DNA of 64,000 nucleotides, taken from the NCBI RefSeq assembly GCF_902832845.1, contig NZ_CADFDB010000009.1:186001-250000 (forward strand), in the 5' to 3' direction. This DNA is from Burkholderia metallica. Lineage in GTDB: Bacteria > Pseudomonadota > Gammaproteobacteria > Burkholderiales > Burkholderiaceae. Position numbers and translations under genes: made by a program. The notes below the pieces were generated by a model, which was not told where the DNA came from, did not search any database, and saw only the letters and a program-made list of their open reading frames with translations. Below are positions 8,920-17,364 of this stretch, piece by piece; position 1 is the first letter of the stretch; every line of letters starts with the position of its first letter.

Positions 8920-9789
8920 TCAATCCGTCTGGCCGGCCGGCGTCACGACCTTCTCGCCGCGGGCACGCATCGCGGCGCGTTGCGCCTTCGGATCGAGCGG
9001 CGGCCACGGCGCGCCGGCCGTGACGATCTTGCGACGAATCTCTTCGATACGGGTACGCGCCGGCGAGTCCGCGGCCGTATGGTTCTTCAACTCGTTCTGC
9101 AGCACCCACCCGTACGACACGCCGAGCTGGCTGGCAATCTTCGGATCCGCACCGTGCGAGAGCAGGTAGTCGACGACGTCCCACTGCTGAATCATCGTCG
9201 CCTCGAAGAGTGCAGTCTTTCCGAGCGAATCGCGCGCATTCACGTTCGCCTTGTGCTCGACCAGCAGCTTCAGCTGGGGCAGCAACCGGTTCTCTGCAAC
9301 CGCGAAGATCATCGGCGTGTCGCCGTTGTATAGCCAGTTGGGATCGAGCCCGCTGCTCAACAACACGCGCAGGAGATTGGGCGTATCGGCTCGCAATGCG
9401 ACATCGACGACCGATCCGCCGCTGCTGCCAACCGGCGCCTTGGGATCTGCGCCGTTCTTCACGAGCACAGAAATGATCTGGTACCTCGGGTTCGACGCGT
9501 CGTTCTTGACCGGGACGATTTCCTGCACTGCATACGAGAGCAGCGTCGTATTCTTCGCGCCCGGCGCATTCAGATCCGTCTTCGGCGCGAGCTGCTGAAC
9601 CCGGCCGAGATCGCCGTCATGAATGGCCTGAGCCAATGTGAGTTGCTGCCCCGAAAAGAAATCTTCCGGTGCGTAACGCTTGAAGCCAGTCATGTTCGTC
9701 CCTTGGGCTTGAGTGGGCCACCAGAGCGGCGAGGACACTCCAACGAGTGCGGCAATCGCGCCGGCGGTTATCGCTTTCTTGTATCGCAT
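8920..9789 (-). CDS. Periplasmic ankyrin-repeat protein, probable immunity to the VgrG-lipase
   Basis: A 289-residue protein with an N-terminal signal peptide (basic start RYKK, hydrophobic core AGAIAALVGVSSPL, about residues 1-30) and at least four ankyrin-type repeats. Recognisable parts are NTTLLSYAVQEI, SSGGSVVDVALRADTPNLL, GDTPMIFAVAENRL and GKTALFEATMIQQWDVVDYL. It is expected to act in the periplasm, where T6SS lipases reach membrane phospholipids. Its ATG overlaps the TGA of the VgrG-lipase gene (TGATG), so the two are translationally coupled. This coupling and the export signal together suggest that it neutralises the lipase. Immunity is inference; the repeats and signal peptide are seen directly. 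Confidence 0.8.
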   Translation of the reverse strand: MRYKKAITAGAIAALVGVSSPLWWPTQAQGTNMTGFKRYAPEDFFSGQQLTLAQAIHDGDLGRVQQLAPKTDLNAPGAKNTTLLSYAVQEIVPVKNDASNPRYQIISVLVKNGADPKAPVGSSGGSVVDVALRADTPNLLRVLLSSGLDPNWLYNGDTPMIFAVAENRLLPQLKLLVEHKANVNARDSLGKTALFEATMIQQWDVVDYLLSHGADPKIASQLGVSYGWVLQNELKNHTAADSPARTRIEEIRRKIVTAGAPWPPLDPKAQRAAMRARGEKVVTPAGQTD

Positions 9790-12788
9790 CAGTAAGATGA
9801 ATTCAGTTGGGAAACGAGGTCGAGCTGATCCTTCGCGACCTGCTGGTTAATCCCGTTCGTCACGTCACCCATCAGGTGACGGCCGACCGTGGTCACGCTT
9901 TCACCGTCGAGCGTGACGGGACTGCCAACCGCCTTGGGCATCAGCGCCGCCGTACCGTCGCTGATCGGTCCGAGGCGGCCTTCCTGCAGGCCGGTCAGGA
10001 TATCGCCGTCGACGCGATAGGCGGTGATGTTGGCCGCCTGGGCGGTCCCGCCGTATTGCGCGACGGTCTCCGGATTGAGGCCGGCAGCATTGAAGGTCAC
10101 GGCCGAACCGCCGCTGGCCTCGGCTGCAGCGGACGCCAGTCCGCCACCGAGCGAATGCCCGGTGAAATCGACGCCGGCCGACGCGCCCGTGGTCTCGATG
10201 TTCTTGCCGATCGTGACCGCATTGCGGTAATACGGCGCATCGGCGCCGAGCCCTTGCGCCATGTTGTTGCTCATGTCTTCGCCGAAGAGCTGCTGGGTAC
10301 CCTTGAACGCTACCGTCGGCTTCATGCTGTCGCCGAAGACATTCGGATCCGGGATATACATCTGCGACCCGAAGTTGCTACCGCTTTTCTCGAAGTCGCT
10401 CGGCTTGAGTCCGAACGCCTTCAACGCTTCCGGATCGTTGGTCGCCATCTTCCACCCGGTCGGCGGCGGATCGTTCGGGTGATACACGTGATCCGCGAGT
10501 TTCGCCAGTTGCTGCGCCTTCAGCGAGCTCGCCAGCTTGGCCGCCGCCGCGCGCGTCGCCGGGTCGGGGCTCGCCAGCCCTTTCGCGATCGTCGCCTGCT
10601 CTGCCGCCCACTCGAGCGCGAGCGCCTGTTCCGCGGATTGCGCACTGCCGCGATTCAGATGGATGACCGGCCCGTCGAGATAGATGCCGTTCGCGTTGAT
10701 GACGATCGTTGATGGTCCAAAGGTCAGCTTGATGCTGTCCGGCGTCATCGTCACGACGCCATCCCCGACACGATGCTCGATTCCATCGCTCGCCTGATGG
10801 CTTTGCATGCCGGGCCCGGCCTTGCTTGCGATGGCCTTCGTATTGATCACGTTCGCCGTGGTGTCGCGAGTCAGCGCGATGGTTTCCTTCAATCCGCCCT
10901 GCGCGATCTGCTTCGTCTCACTGCCTTTGAGCAGCGACACCGTGCGCGCGCCGGCTTCGACCGTATGCGTTTCCGAATCCTTGATGACCGTGTTCATATC
11001 CTTCTGCGCGTGCAGAAAGACTTCTTGCGCGCCGTTCACGTCGGAGAACCGCAATTCGTTCGAGCCTGCGCCCTTGTGGGTCTGGCTCTTGATCCCCATC
11101 GTCTGCCCTGCGGCGCCGTGATAAGGATTGCCCTGCTCGCCGTTGTAGACGCGGCCCACAATGACCGGATTGTCGGGGTCCCCCTGATTAAACGCGACCA
11201 AGACCTCCTGTTTGATCCGTGGAATGGCGGCCGCACCCCAACCGTCGCCCGCCCATGGTTGGGACACGCGAATCCACATCGAATCCGAGCCGTCCAGCTT
11301 GCCGCGGCGGTCCCACAGGAAGTGCACCTTGACCGCACTCCCGTTCGTGTGAATTTCTTCGCCCTTGGGGCCGACCACAATTGCCGACTGGGTGCCGTGG
11401 ATGACGGGCTTCGGGGTATTTCTGGGCGAACGATACGGAAACTTCTTCGGGAGCAGAGAAAATGTATTGCGGTACGGCAGCTTTGCGTTGTGTTCCGTGT
11501 AGTCGTTCACGGCCTCGTGGCGAACGTGCAGAATGGCGTATTCCTGATTGTTGGCCATGACTGGATGGTTCGTCACCGTCACGCTGCCTGCAGCCGTCAT
11601 CCGCCATGCGTAGCCGCTGCCGGTATACCGATGCGCGCTCGCTTCTTCTGCTTGCATCGCAATGCGTGCGTAACGGTCGCCATCATCGCCGTGGTCGAAC
11701 AACGACTGGTGTTCGAAACGCTCCGTTGTCTCGAGCCCCGCATGGCGGAGGTTCTCCGGCTCGGCCTGCGCCAGCATCAGCGGCGACGACGGGTTCTGGT
11801 GATTGAAGTCGCGAAAGGCGATCTTGCCGACGCCGAAACGTCGCCCTTCATGCAACTGGTCGATACCGTTGTCTTCACTCGCCGCGGTGGCCGCATACGG
11901 CAAATTGGCCAACCCGTCGATCGGGCGGAAAACGAAATTCGTATCGCCGATGACAAGGAAGTGCTTTTCCTTCTCGTAGCGGTGCGTCCAAATCAGGCCT
12001 TCCTGCTCCATCAGACGCGCACAGAAGTTGTAATACGACTCCTGGTACATCACGATATATTCGAGCGGCTTTTGCGCGGTCCGGATGTCGAACTCGAAAT
12101 CAGTGAAGCCGTGATCCTGGAAAATCTCGGTGAGGATGTCCTGAGCGGTCTTGTTCTGGAAAATCCGGCAGTCGGTCGAGCGCGTCAGAAACCAGAACCA
12201 CGGCGCCACCGTCATTTGATATTGCGTCACCTTGCCCGGGTTGCCCGCTCGGTCGAACGACGTAACGTAGCCGTCGAAGTAACGGATGCTATCGGCCCCG
12301 CCTGACGAGACGATGCGCTCCAGCGTCGACTGCCGCGCATTCTGGTCGAAGCGGATCTTGATCGGTTGACCGATCAACTGTTCGGGTGCCAGATCATGCT
12401 GGTGTGACAGCAAATCAAGGTGAATCTCCGGCAATCGATTGACATGTTCATCGACGATCGCGGTGCTGACCAGCAACACGTCCGAACCGAGCGGCGACTC
12501 GATCGTCACGTATCGATTTAGCTGAGTCAGCCGAGCGACACCGCCAGCCGCATTGTTGAGCGCGTCCACAATCGCGGCCGGCGTTTTGTTCATTAGCGAG
12601 AAGCCGGTCTGCGCAAGCTGGACAGCGCGTTGCACGGTGTCGATATGACTTGCGAGGCCGGCGAGCGGGCCGATCTGGCCTGCCACCGTGGACGCAACCG
12701 GCCCGGCAAGGCCGCCAAGCGCGCTCAGCGAGCCCAACAGATTCCCGCCGGAGCCGGCCGGAATACCGCCATTCGGGGCGAAGCTCAT
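9789..12788 (-). CDS. vgrG: VgrG (TssI) spike protein fused to a C-terminal lipase effector domain
   Basis: A 999-residue specialised VgrG. Residues about 60-600 form the gp27/gp5-like spike (RYVTIESPLGSDVLLV, NFCARLMEQEGLIW, SQPWAGDGWGAAAIPRIKQE, GDPDNPVIVGRVYN). A DUF2345-type extension follows (SNELRFSDVNGAQEVFLHAQ to about residue 730). The C-terminal about 250 residues carry an alpha/beta-hydrolase: FTGHSLGGGLASAAAEA contains the GxSxG nucleophile (Ser about 879). Asp in YRVDGDIL (about 927) and His in VGRHLMG (about 971) are candidates for the rest of the triad. It should be fired by T6SS and hydrolyse lipids of the target. ATG 12788 was chosen because AAGGGA lies at proper spacing; the GTG 48 bases upstream has none. 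Its stop overlaps the start of the ankyrin-repeat gene. Confidence 0.92.
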   Translation of the reverse strand: MSFAPNGGIPAGSGGNLLGSLSALGGLAGPVASTVAGQIGPLAGLASHIDTVQRAVQLAQTGFSLMNKTPAAIVDALNNAAGGVARLTQLNRYVTIESPLGSDVLLVSTAIVDEHVNRLPEIHLDLLSHQHDLAPEQLIGQPIKIRFDQNARQSTLERIVSSGGADSIRYFDGYVTSFDRAGNPGKVTQYQMTVAPWFWFLTRSTDCRIFQNKTAQDILTEIFQDHGFTDFEFDIRTAQKPLEYIVMYQESYYNFCARLMEQEGLIWTHRYEKEKHFLVIGDTNFVFRPIDGLANLPYAATAASEDNGIDQLHEGRRFGVGKIAFRDFNHQNPSSPLMLAQAEPENLRHAGLETTERFEHQSLFDHGDDGDRYARIAMQAEEASAHRYTGSGYAWRMTAAGSVTVTNHPVMANNQEYAILHVRHEAVNDYTEHNAKLPYRNTFSLLPKKFPYRSPRNTPKPVIHGTQSAIVVGPKGEEIHTNGSAVKVHFLWDRRGKLDGSDSMWIRVSQPWAGDGWGAAAIPRIKQEVLVAFNQGDPDNPVIVGRVYNGEQGNPYHGAAGQTMGIKSQTHKGAGSNELRFSDVNGAQEVFLHAQKDMNTVIKDSETHTVEAGARTVSLLKGSETKQIAQGGLKETIALTRDTTANVINTKAIASKAGPGMQSHQASDGIEHRVGDGVVTMTPDSIKLTFGPSTIVINANGIYLDGPVIHLNRGSAQSAEQALALEWAAEQATIAKGLASPDPATRAAAAKLASSLKAQQLAKLADHVYHPNDPPPTGWKMATNDPEALKAFGLKPSDFEKSGSNFGSQMYIPDPNVFGDSMKPTVAFKGTQQLFGEDMSNNMAQGLGADAPYYRNAVTIGKNIETTGASAGVDFTGHSLGGGLASAAAEASGGSAVTFNAAGLNPETVAQYGGTAQAANITAYRVDGDILTGLQEGRLGPISDGTAALMPKAVGSPVTLDGESVTTVGRHLMGDVTNGINQQVAKDQLDLVSQLNSSY

Positions 12789-13672
12789 TTGAAATCCCTT
12801 TATTATCGTCTCAGGTTCTGTCCCCAACTGGCTCACCAGCGTGAGGCCCCGCTACTGTAGGACAAAACGTTTGCCAGCGAAAGATACCTGAAATTCCTTT
12901 GCAATTTCCTTGCTGACATCCTTTCCACGCGCCAATCAAATAAGCGGTTGGGAACCGGCTCAGGGCTCGCCGCGTCGCAGTACCGCACCGGTTTCTGCCG
13001 AAACCAATACGATTTACATGAAGCTTGTGACAGGAACGTACGGGGAAAATGGTCGATCCATATCTCGCGGGCACGTTCATCCTGGCGACAGGATGGGCAC
13101 ACGATCGCGAGTGGCGGTCTGTGGCGACGTGAACGACTCTGCACGATCCATAGAAGCTCGCCGCAGCTTCAAGCGGCCTGTCGTAAAGCTGGCATTTGCG
13201 AGCACGGCGAAGGTCCAGTTGTTTCCGCAGCATAAGCGTGCGGTGTTACTCCCGTTCAGGCGAATGCTGAACGTAGACCCATCGGCGTGCGCAAAAGACA
13301 CGCTCGCTCGAAACGAACTAACCAATGGCCAGTTCCACTTCAATGCTAGATGGGTCATGGCTGCAAGCAGCGCGACCCAATTGGGTGATTTGTATTAGCC
13401 GGGACTCGATCTGACAGGTAGTCGGGCCTGCAAAGAACGAGCCATCGATGGCGGATGCGTTCCAGCATTCAGACTCGCTTCATACGGCAAGCAAATTGCA
13501 TGTACGTTGGCCACTCGATGCACGTCCTGACTGCGATCACTTGCAGTCGCCGCGCCACCCAACCCAGATTGATTTGAATCTGCGTTGACTGAGAACGCCT
13601 ATATGACACCTACACGGAATTATCGAAGGCTGAAGACAGGCCGCAAAAAACAACCTAGCCTATTGATTTCAC
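12789..13672. other. Gene-free stretch between vgrG and tRNA-Arg
   Basis: About 880 bases with no open frame that resembles a protein known to me, no RNA gene and no clear terminator. The first part must hold the vgrG promoter. The remainder may be eroded island-boundary DNA, but no att-like copy of the tRNA 3' end was noticed. Confidence 0.5.
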
Positions 13673-13749
13673 TGGCCCGCCCTACACGATTCGAACGTGT
13701 GACCTACGGCTTAGAAGGCCGTTGCTCTATCCAACTGAGCTAAGGGCGG
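13673..13749 (-). tRNA. tRNA-Arg (anticodon UCU)
   Basis: The reverse complement folds as a full cloverleaf. The acceptor arms are CCGCCCT and AGGGCGG, the D-arm is GCTC..GAGC, the anticodon arms ACGGC and GCCGT enclose loop CTTCTAA (anticodon TCT), and the T-loop TTCGAAT lies between ACACG and CGTGT. Discriminator G and an encoded CCA (TGG at 13673-13675) complete it. It reads AGA codons, which are rare in this GC-rich genome. Confidence 0.97.
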
Positions 13750-13840
13750 TCGGGGAGAAAAGACACGGCCGGCACGGGCCACCTTTGCCACCGGGCTTCA
13801 CTCGGACGTCACAACCACCGAACGCGAAACCCCGAAACGA

Positions 13841-13873
13841 AACAAAACGGGCCCGGCAAGAAAGCCGAGCCCG
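13841..13873 (-). terminator. Rho-independent terminator downstream of uppP
   Basis: On the minus strand CGGGCTCGGC and GCCGGGCCCG pair (one mismatch) around a TTTCTT loop, followed by TTTTGTTT. It lies about 50 bases after the uppP stop and upstream of tRNA-Arg. Confidence 0.75.
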
Positions 13874-13924
13874 AAATTATACCCGATCATCGCGAAACAT
13901 CACGCAAGGCCGGCCGCAGCAGCG

Positions 13925-14755
13925 TCAAACCGGCTGCGGATGAAGCATGAACCAGCCCAGGCAGAACACACCCGCGATCACGCAATACACGCCGAACGAA
14001 GCCAGCCGGCCGCGCCCTTCGAAATAACGCATCAGAAACCGCACGCTCAGGTACGCGGCGACGGCCGTCAGCACGCCGCCGAGCAGCGCATCGGCGAGCT
14101 GGTCGCGCGCATGGAACAGCTTCGGCAGTTCGAGCACGCCCGCCGCGAAGATGATCGGCGTACCGAGCAGGAACGAGAATTCCGCGGCCTTCTCCGCCGT
14201 CAGCCCCGCCGCATTGCCGGCGATCATCGTCAGCCCGCTGCGCGAGAAGCCCGGAATCAGCGCGCCGATCTGTGCGAGACCTACGAAGAACGCCTGCTTG
14301 AACGTCATCTTCTCGGGCGCCTGATGCGCGCGGCTACGCTGGATGCGATCGCCGAGCCACAGCAGCACGCCGTTCACGATCAACGCGATCGCGACGATCC
14401 GCAGGTCGTGGAACACGCGCTCGATGCGCTTCTCGAGGAGCAGCCCGACGATGCCGGTCGGAATCGTACCGATGATGAGCGCCCACATCAGGTGCCCATC
14501 GTCGTTCTTGCGGCCGCCGAGCTGTGCGAAGAAGCCGCCGATCAGCGCGATCCAGCGCGCGCGGAAATACCACAGCAGCGCCAGCGCGGTGCCGAGGTGC
14601 AGCGCAACGAGGAACGGAAGCAGTTGCGGGGCGTGCTTGTCGATGTGCATGCCGAACAGCGCCGGCACGAGCAGCGTATGGCCAAGGCTGCTGACCGGAA
14701 AGAGTTCGGTAACGCCCTGCAGGACGCTCAGGAATACCAGAAACCAGAGGCTCAC
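13925..14755 (-). CDS. uppP: Undecaprenyl-diphosphate phosphatase
   Basis: A 276-residue polytopic membrane protein of the BacA/UppP family. It removes one phosphate from undecaprenyl diphosphate to recycle the lipid carrier for peptidoglycan and other surface polymers; extra copies raise bacitracin resistance. Two family signatures are present: [19 protein letters not shown] near the N-terminus (catalytic Glu and Ser region) and [17 protein letters not shown] in the middle. About eight hydrophobic helices can be counted. It starts with GTG, preceded by AAAAGGA about seven bases upstream. It stands alone, with a terminator behind it. Confidence 0.95.
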   Translation of the reverse strand: MSLWFLVFLSVLQGVTELFPVSSLGHTLLVPALFGMHIDKHAPQLLPFLVALHLGTALALLWYFRARWIALIGGFFAQLGGRKNDDGHLMWALIIGTIPTGIVGLLLEKRIERVFHDLRIVAIALIVNGVLLWLGDRIQRSRAHQAPEKMTFKQAFFVGLAQIGALIPGFSRSGLTMIAGNAAGLTAEKAAEFSFLLGTPIIFAAGVLELPKLFHARDQLADALLGGVLTAVAAYLSVRFLMRYFEGRGRLASFGVYCVIAGVFCLGWFMLHPQPV

Positions 14756-14923
14756 GCGTCGGTCCTTTTAATGAAGATTAAGCGGGAAGAGAAGCGGACG
14801 ACGCGAGGCGCGTCCGAAAAAACGCGCCCCGATTATGCCGAGCCCGGATTACCGCGCCAAGGCATTTGGCCGGATATTGCGGCGTTGCACACAAACGCTT
14901 GCAATTTGTAAGCACTCAGAAAG

Positions 14924-14950
14924 CAAAAAGCCCGCCATTTGCATGGCGGG
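14924..14950 (-). terminator. Rho-independent terminator after the 28-residue small gene
   Basis: A perfect nine-base stem, GCCCGCCAT with ATGGCGGGC, lies around a four-base loop and is followed on the minus strand by TTTTT. It begins 27 bases after the stop of the small gene at 14977-15063. Confidence 0.85.
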
Positions 14951-14976
14951 CCTTTCGATGTCGGCAGGAATTGCCG

Positions 14977-15063
14977 TCAGCGGCCGAGCTGATAGAAAAA
15001 TAATACCGTGCTGCCGGTAAACATGCCGAACAGTGCGAGTCCCATTGCCATTGCCAGATCCAT
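14977..15063 (-). CDS. 28-residue small membrane protein
   Basis: A very short frame whose support comes from its setting. GGAGGGG stands six bases before ATG 15063, the product is one hydrophobic helix (MDLAMAMGLALFGMFTGS, then a short tail ending QLGR), and a perfect terminator follows. It resembles the single-helix small proteins that accompany membrane complexes, but no family was recognised. The 39-residue gene at 17070 has a comparable build (MDLL start, one helix, basic tail). Confidence 0.65.
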   Translation of the reverse strand: MDLAMAMGLALFGMFTGSTVLFFYQLGR

Positions 15064-15233
15064 GGCCCCCTCCACGAAGTGTCATGACCCGGCAACCTCA
15101 CCGGTTTAGAGGCATTATCCCGAGCGTTGGCGGTCTTAAAAACTCGCGATTTCCCGAGAAGGGTTTTCCCCGAGCCGCCGCGGCCCGATAATGGAGCGCG
15201 CCGTATCCGTCCACCCGCCCAACCCGATTCGCC

Positions 15234-16145
15234 ATGCCGACCTTCCAGCAACACGACATTCACGAACTTCACGCCGGCCCGTCGCTCGTCCGGGTCGCTC
15301 CGCAATTCGGCGGCCGCCTGCTGTCATGGCATGTCGACGGCGAACCGGTGATCTTCTGGCCGGACACGGCCGACTGGAGCAACCTCGCGCGCGTGCGCGG
15401 CGGCAATCCGCTGCTGTTCCCGTTCCTCGGCCGTCATCGCGTCGACGGCGAACTCGGCCGCTGGCGCGACGCCGCCGGCGTGGTGCGCGACCTGCCGATG
15501 CACGGCTTCGCGCGCGACCTGCCGTTCGCCGCACAACCGTCGGCCGATGGCGCCGCATTGTCGATGACGCTCGACGCGACCGACGCGCTGCGGGCGAGCT
15601 ACCCGTTCGATTTCCGGTTCGAAACGACCTACCGGCTGGCCGACTCGCACACGCTCGAAGTCGCGCTGACGACGACCAATCGCAGCGACACGCCGCTGCC
15701 GTACTACGCCGGCCACCATTTCTATTTCGCGCTGCCGCACGGCGAACGCGCCGAAACCACGCTCGAACTGCCGCCGACGCACCGTTGCGCGCAGCAGGCG
15801 GACGGCTCGATCAGTACGCCCGAGCCGGGCGAAGCCCGTTATCGCCTCGACGACCCGGACATCCTCGATCGCTTCCACTGCCTCGACGGCGTGCCGGCCA
15901 CGCCGGTGCGCATCGTGATGCCGGGCCGCCGCCGCACGATCGAAATCGCGCTCGACGTGCCGGGTTCGATCCCGTGGTACGCGGTCACCACCTGGACCGA
16001 AAAGCCGGATTCGGACTTCTATTGCGTCGAGCCGTGGCTCGGCCTGCCGGATGCGATCCACAACGGCCTCGGGCTGCGCATGCTCGCGCCGGGCGCGACC
16101 GAAACGGCCACGCTGCGGATTCGCGTGCTGCCGCTCGCCGGCTGA
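15234..16145 (+). CDS. Aldose 1-epimerase family protein
   Basis: A 303-residue soluble protein of the galactose mutarotase-like superfamily, which interconverts alpha and beta anomers of sugars. The family landmarks are visible: FGGRLLSWHVDG and LLFPFLGRH in the first third, YAGHHFYFALP with the probable acid His (about residue 164), and a C-terminal YCVEPWLGLPDA whose Glu would be the general base. It lacks a signal peptide, so it acts in the cytoplasm. It stands alone between divergent neighbours, so the physiological sugar cannot be told; hexose-6-phosphate mutarotase activity is an alternative. Confidence 0.88.
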   Translation: MPTFQQHDIHELHAGPSLVRVAPQFGGRLLSWHVDGEPVIFWPDTADWSNLARVRGGNPLLFPFLGRHRVDGELGRWRDAAGVVRDLPMHGFARDLPFAAQPSADGAALSMTLDATDALRASYPFDFRFETTYRLADSHTLEVALTTTNRSDTPLPYYAGHHFYFALPHGERAETTLELPPTHRCAQQADGSISTPEPGEARYRLDDPDILDRFHCLDGVPATPVRIVMPGRRRTIEIALDVPGSIPWYAVTTWTEKPDSDFYCVEPWLGLPDAIHNGLGLRMLAPGATETATLRIRVLPLAG

Positions 16146-16297
16146 AACACCGGACGGGACGCCGATTCGCCGCACGCCGGACCGGCGCGCGGCGGCCCCG
16201 GCAGCGGTCCAAACTGCCTAGCGCGGGTCGAACCCGTTAAAATCGGACGTTTTGTGTTGCCTGTCGCGTCACGAGCGGCAGGGTTTTGCGAGGTTCA

Positions 16298-16999
16298 ATG
16301 TTCGGAACAACAACGAAGCGACTCTTCGCAGCCGCCTGCGCCGCCCTGCTCGTCGCGTGCGGCTCCGCGCCTGTCGGCCCCGGGTTCTATCGCGTCGAGC
16401 GTGGCGATACGCTGTACAAGATCGCGCGCGACAACCGCACGTCGGTATCGAACATCGTGCGCTGGAACCAGATGACGAACCCCGATGCGATCGAAGTCGG
16501 CCAGGTGCTGCGTGTCGCGCCGCCGCCCGGCACGACCACCGCATCGACGCCGTCGACCACCGGTACCGGCAGCGCCGGCCGCGCCCGCCCCGCGCCTTCC
16601 GCACCGGTCGAATCGGCCGTCAAACCGGCCACGAGCATCGCGCTGATCTGGCCGGCAGCCGGCAACGTGGTCCGCACGTTCGACGGCTCGAAATCGAAGG
16701 GCATCGACATCGCAAACGCGCCGGGCACGCCGGTGGTCGCGGCGGCGCCCGGTGTGGTGGTCTATGCGGGTAACGGGCTGCGCGGCTACGGCAACCTGAT
16801 CATCCTCAAGCACAACGCCGACTACCTGACCGCCTACGCGCACAACCGCGCGCTGCTGGTGAAGGAAGGCCAGTCGGTGACGCAAGGGCAGTCGATCGCC
16901 GAGATGGGCAACAGCGACAGCGACCGCGTCGCGCTGCATTTCGAGTTGCGCTACGGCGGCCGGTCGATCGACCCGTCACGCTACCTGCCGGCGCGCTGA
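16298..16999 (+). CDS. NlpD-like lipoprotein with LysM and degenerate LytM (M23) domains
   Basis: A 233-residue envelope protein. The N-terminus has a lipoprotein signal with lipobox LLVAC (Cys about 21). A LysM domain (YRVERGDTLYKIARDN, about residues 28-75) binds peptidoglycan, and a Pro/Thr/Ala linker leads to an M23 domain (about 120-230). Metal ligands appear incomplete: the usual H in HxxxD is missing (KGIDIANAPG) and the final motif is ALHFEL instead of HxH. That is the pattern of NlpD/EnvC-type activators of amidases rather than active peptidases. ATG 16298 was preferred (GAGG just upstream) over the TTG 12 bases earlier. A second, housekeeping nlpD probably exists elsewhere, since this copy is not beside surE/rpoS. 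Confidence 0.85.
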   Translation: MFGTTTKRLFAAACAALLVACGSAPVGPGFYRVERGDTLYKIARDNRTSVSNIVRWNQMTNPDAIEVGQVLRVAPPPGTTTASTPSTTGTGSAGRARPAPSAPVESAVKPATSIALIWPAAGNVVRTFDGSKSKGIDIANAPGTPVVAAAPGVVVYAGNGLRGYGNLIILKHNADYLTAYAHNRALLVKEGQSVTQGQSIAEMGNSDSDRVALHFELRYGGRSIDPSRYLPAR

Positions 17000-17069
17000 G
17001 CGCCCGATGGACGACACGCGATGCCGGCGCGCATCGCGTGCCGTCGCGGTGGAAATCGGGAAGGTGATG

Positions 17070-17189
17070 TCAGCGCTTGCGCAGACGTCCGGTGAACCGG
17101 CCGGACAACGGATCGACGTGACGGGCAAACGCCACCAGTACGCCGATTCCGATCAGGCTGAACCCCGCAGCTATCAGAAGCAAATCCAT
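17070..17189 (-). CDS. 39-residue small membrane protein
   Basis: A short frame coding for one strong hydrophobic helix (LLLIAAGFSLIGIGVLVAFA) and a basic tail rich in Arg (SGRFTGRLRKR). The ATG is at 17189 and there is no strong ribosome binding site. The helix-plus-positive-tail layout and the good codon use argue for a real gene. It is convergent with the NlpD-like gene. No family was recognised. Confidence 0.5.
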   Translation of the reverse strand: MDLLLIAAGFSLIGIGVLVAFARHVDPLSGRFTGRLRKR

Positions 17190-17364
17190 GGTCACACACT
17201 GTTTTTCGTGATCTTATGCGTCATTGTGGAATCGTGCATCGAGGCGCCGCTTTCGGACGAGTCAGAAGATTCCCTACCATCAGGCGCCATTGTGGATTCG
17301 TCTGCGTGAAACCCTGATGTAAGTCGTCCGTCCGCGACGCCATTCGCCCCGAGGAGACCACGCG

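Noticed and set aside
10773-12305. A 510-codon open frame on the plus strand
   Set aside because: Antisense to vgrG, no motifs.
13673-13749. tRNA-Arg as the attachment site of the T6SS island
   Set aside because: No second copy of the tRNA 3' end was found in the region 1-13 kb, so integration at this tRNA is not supported.
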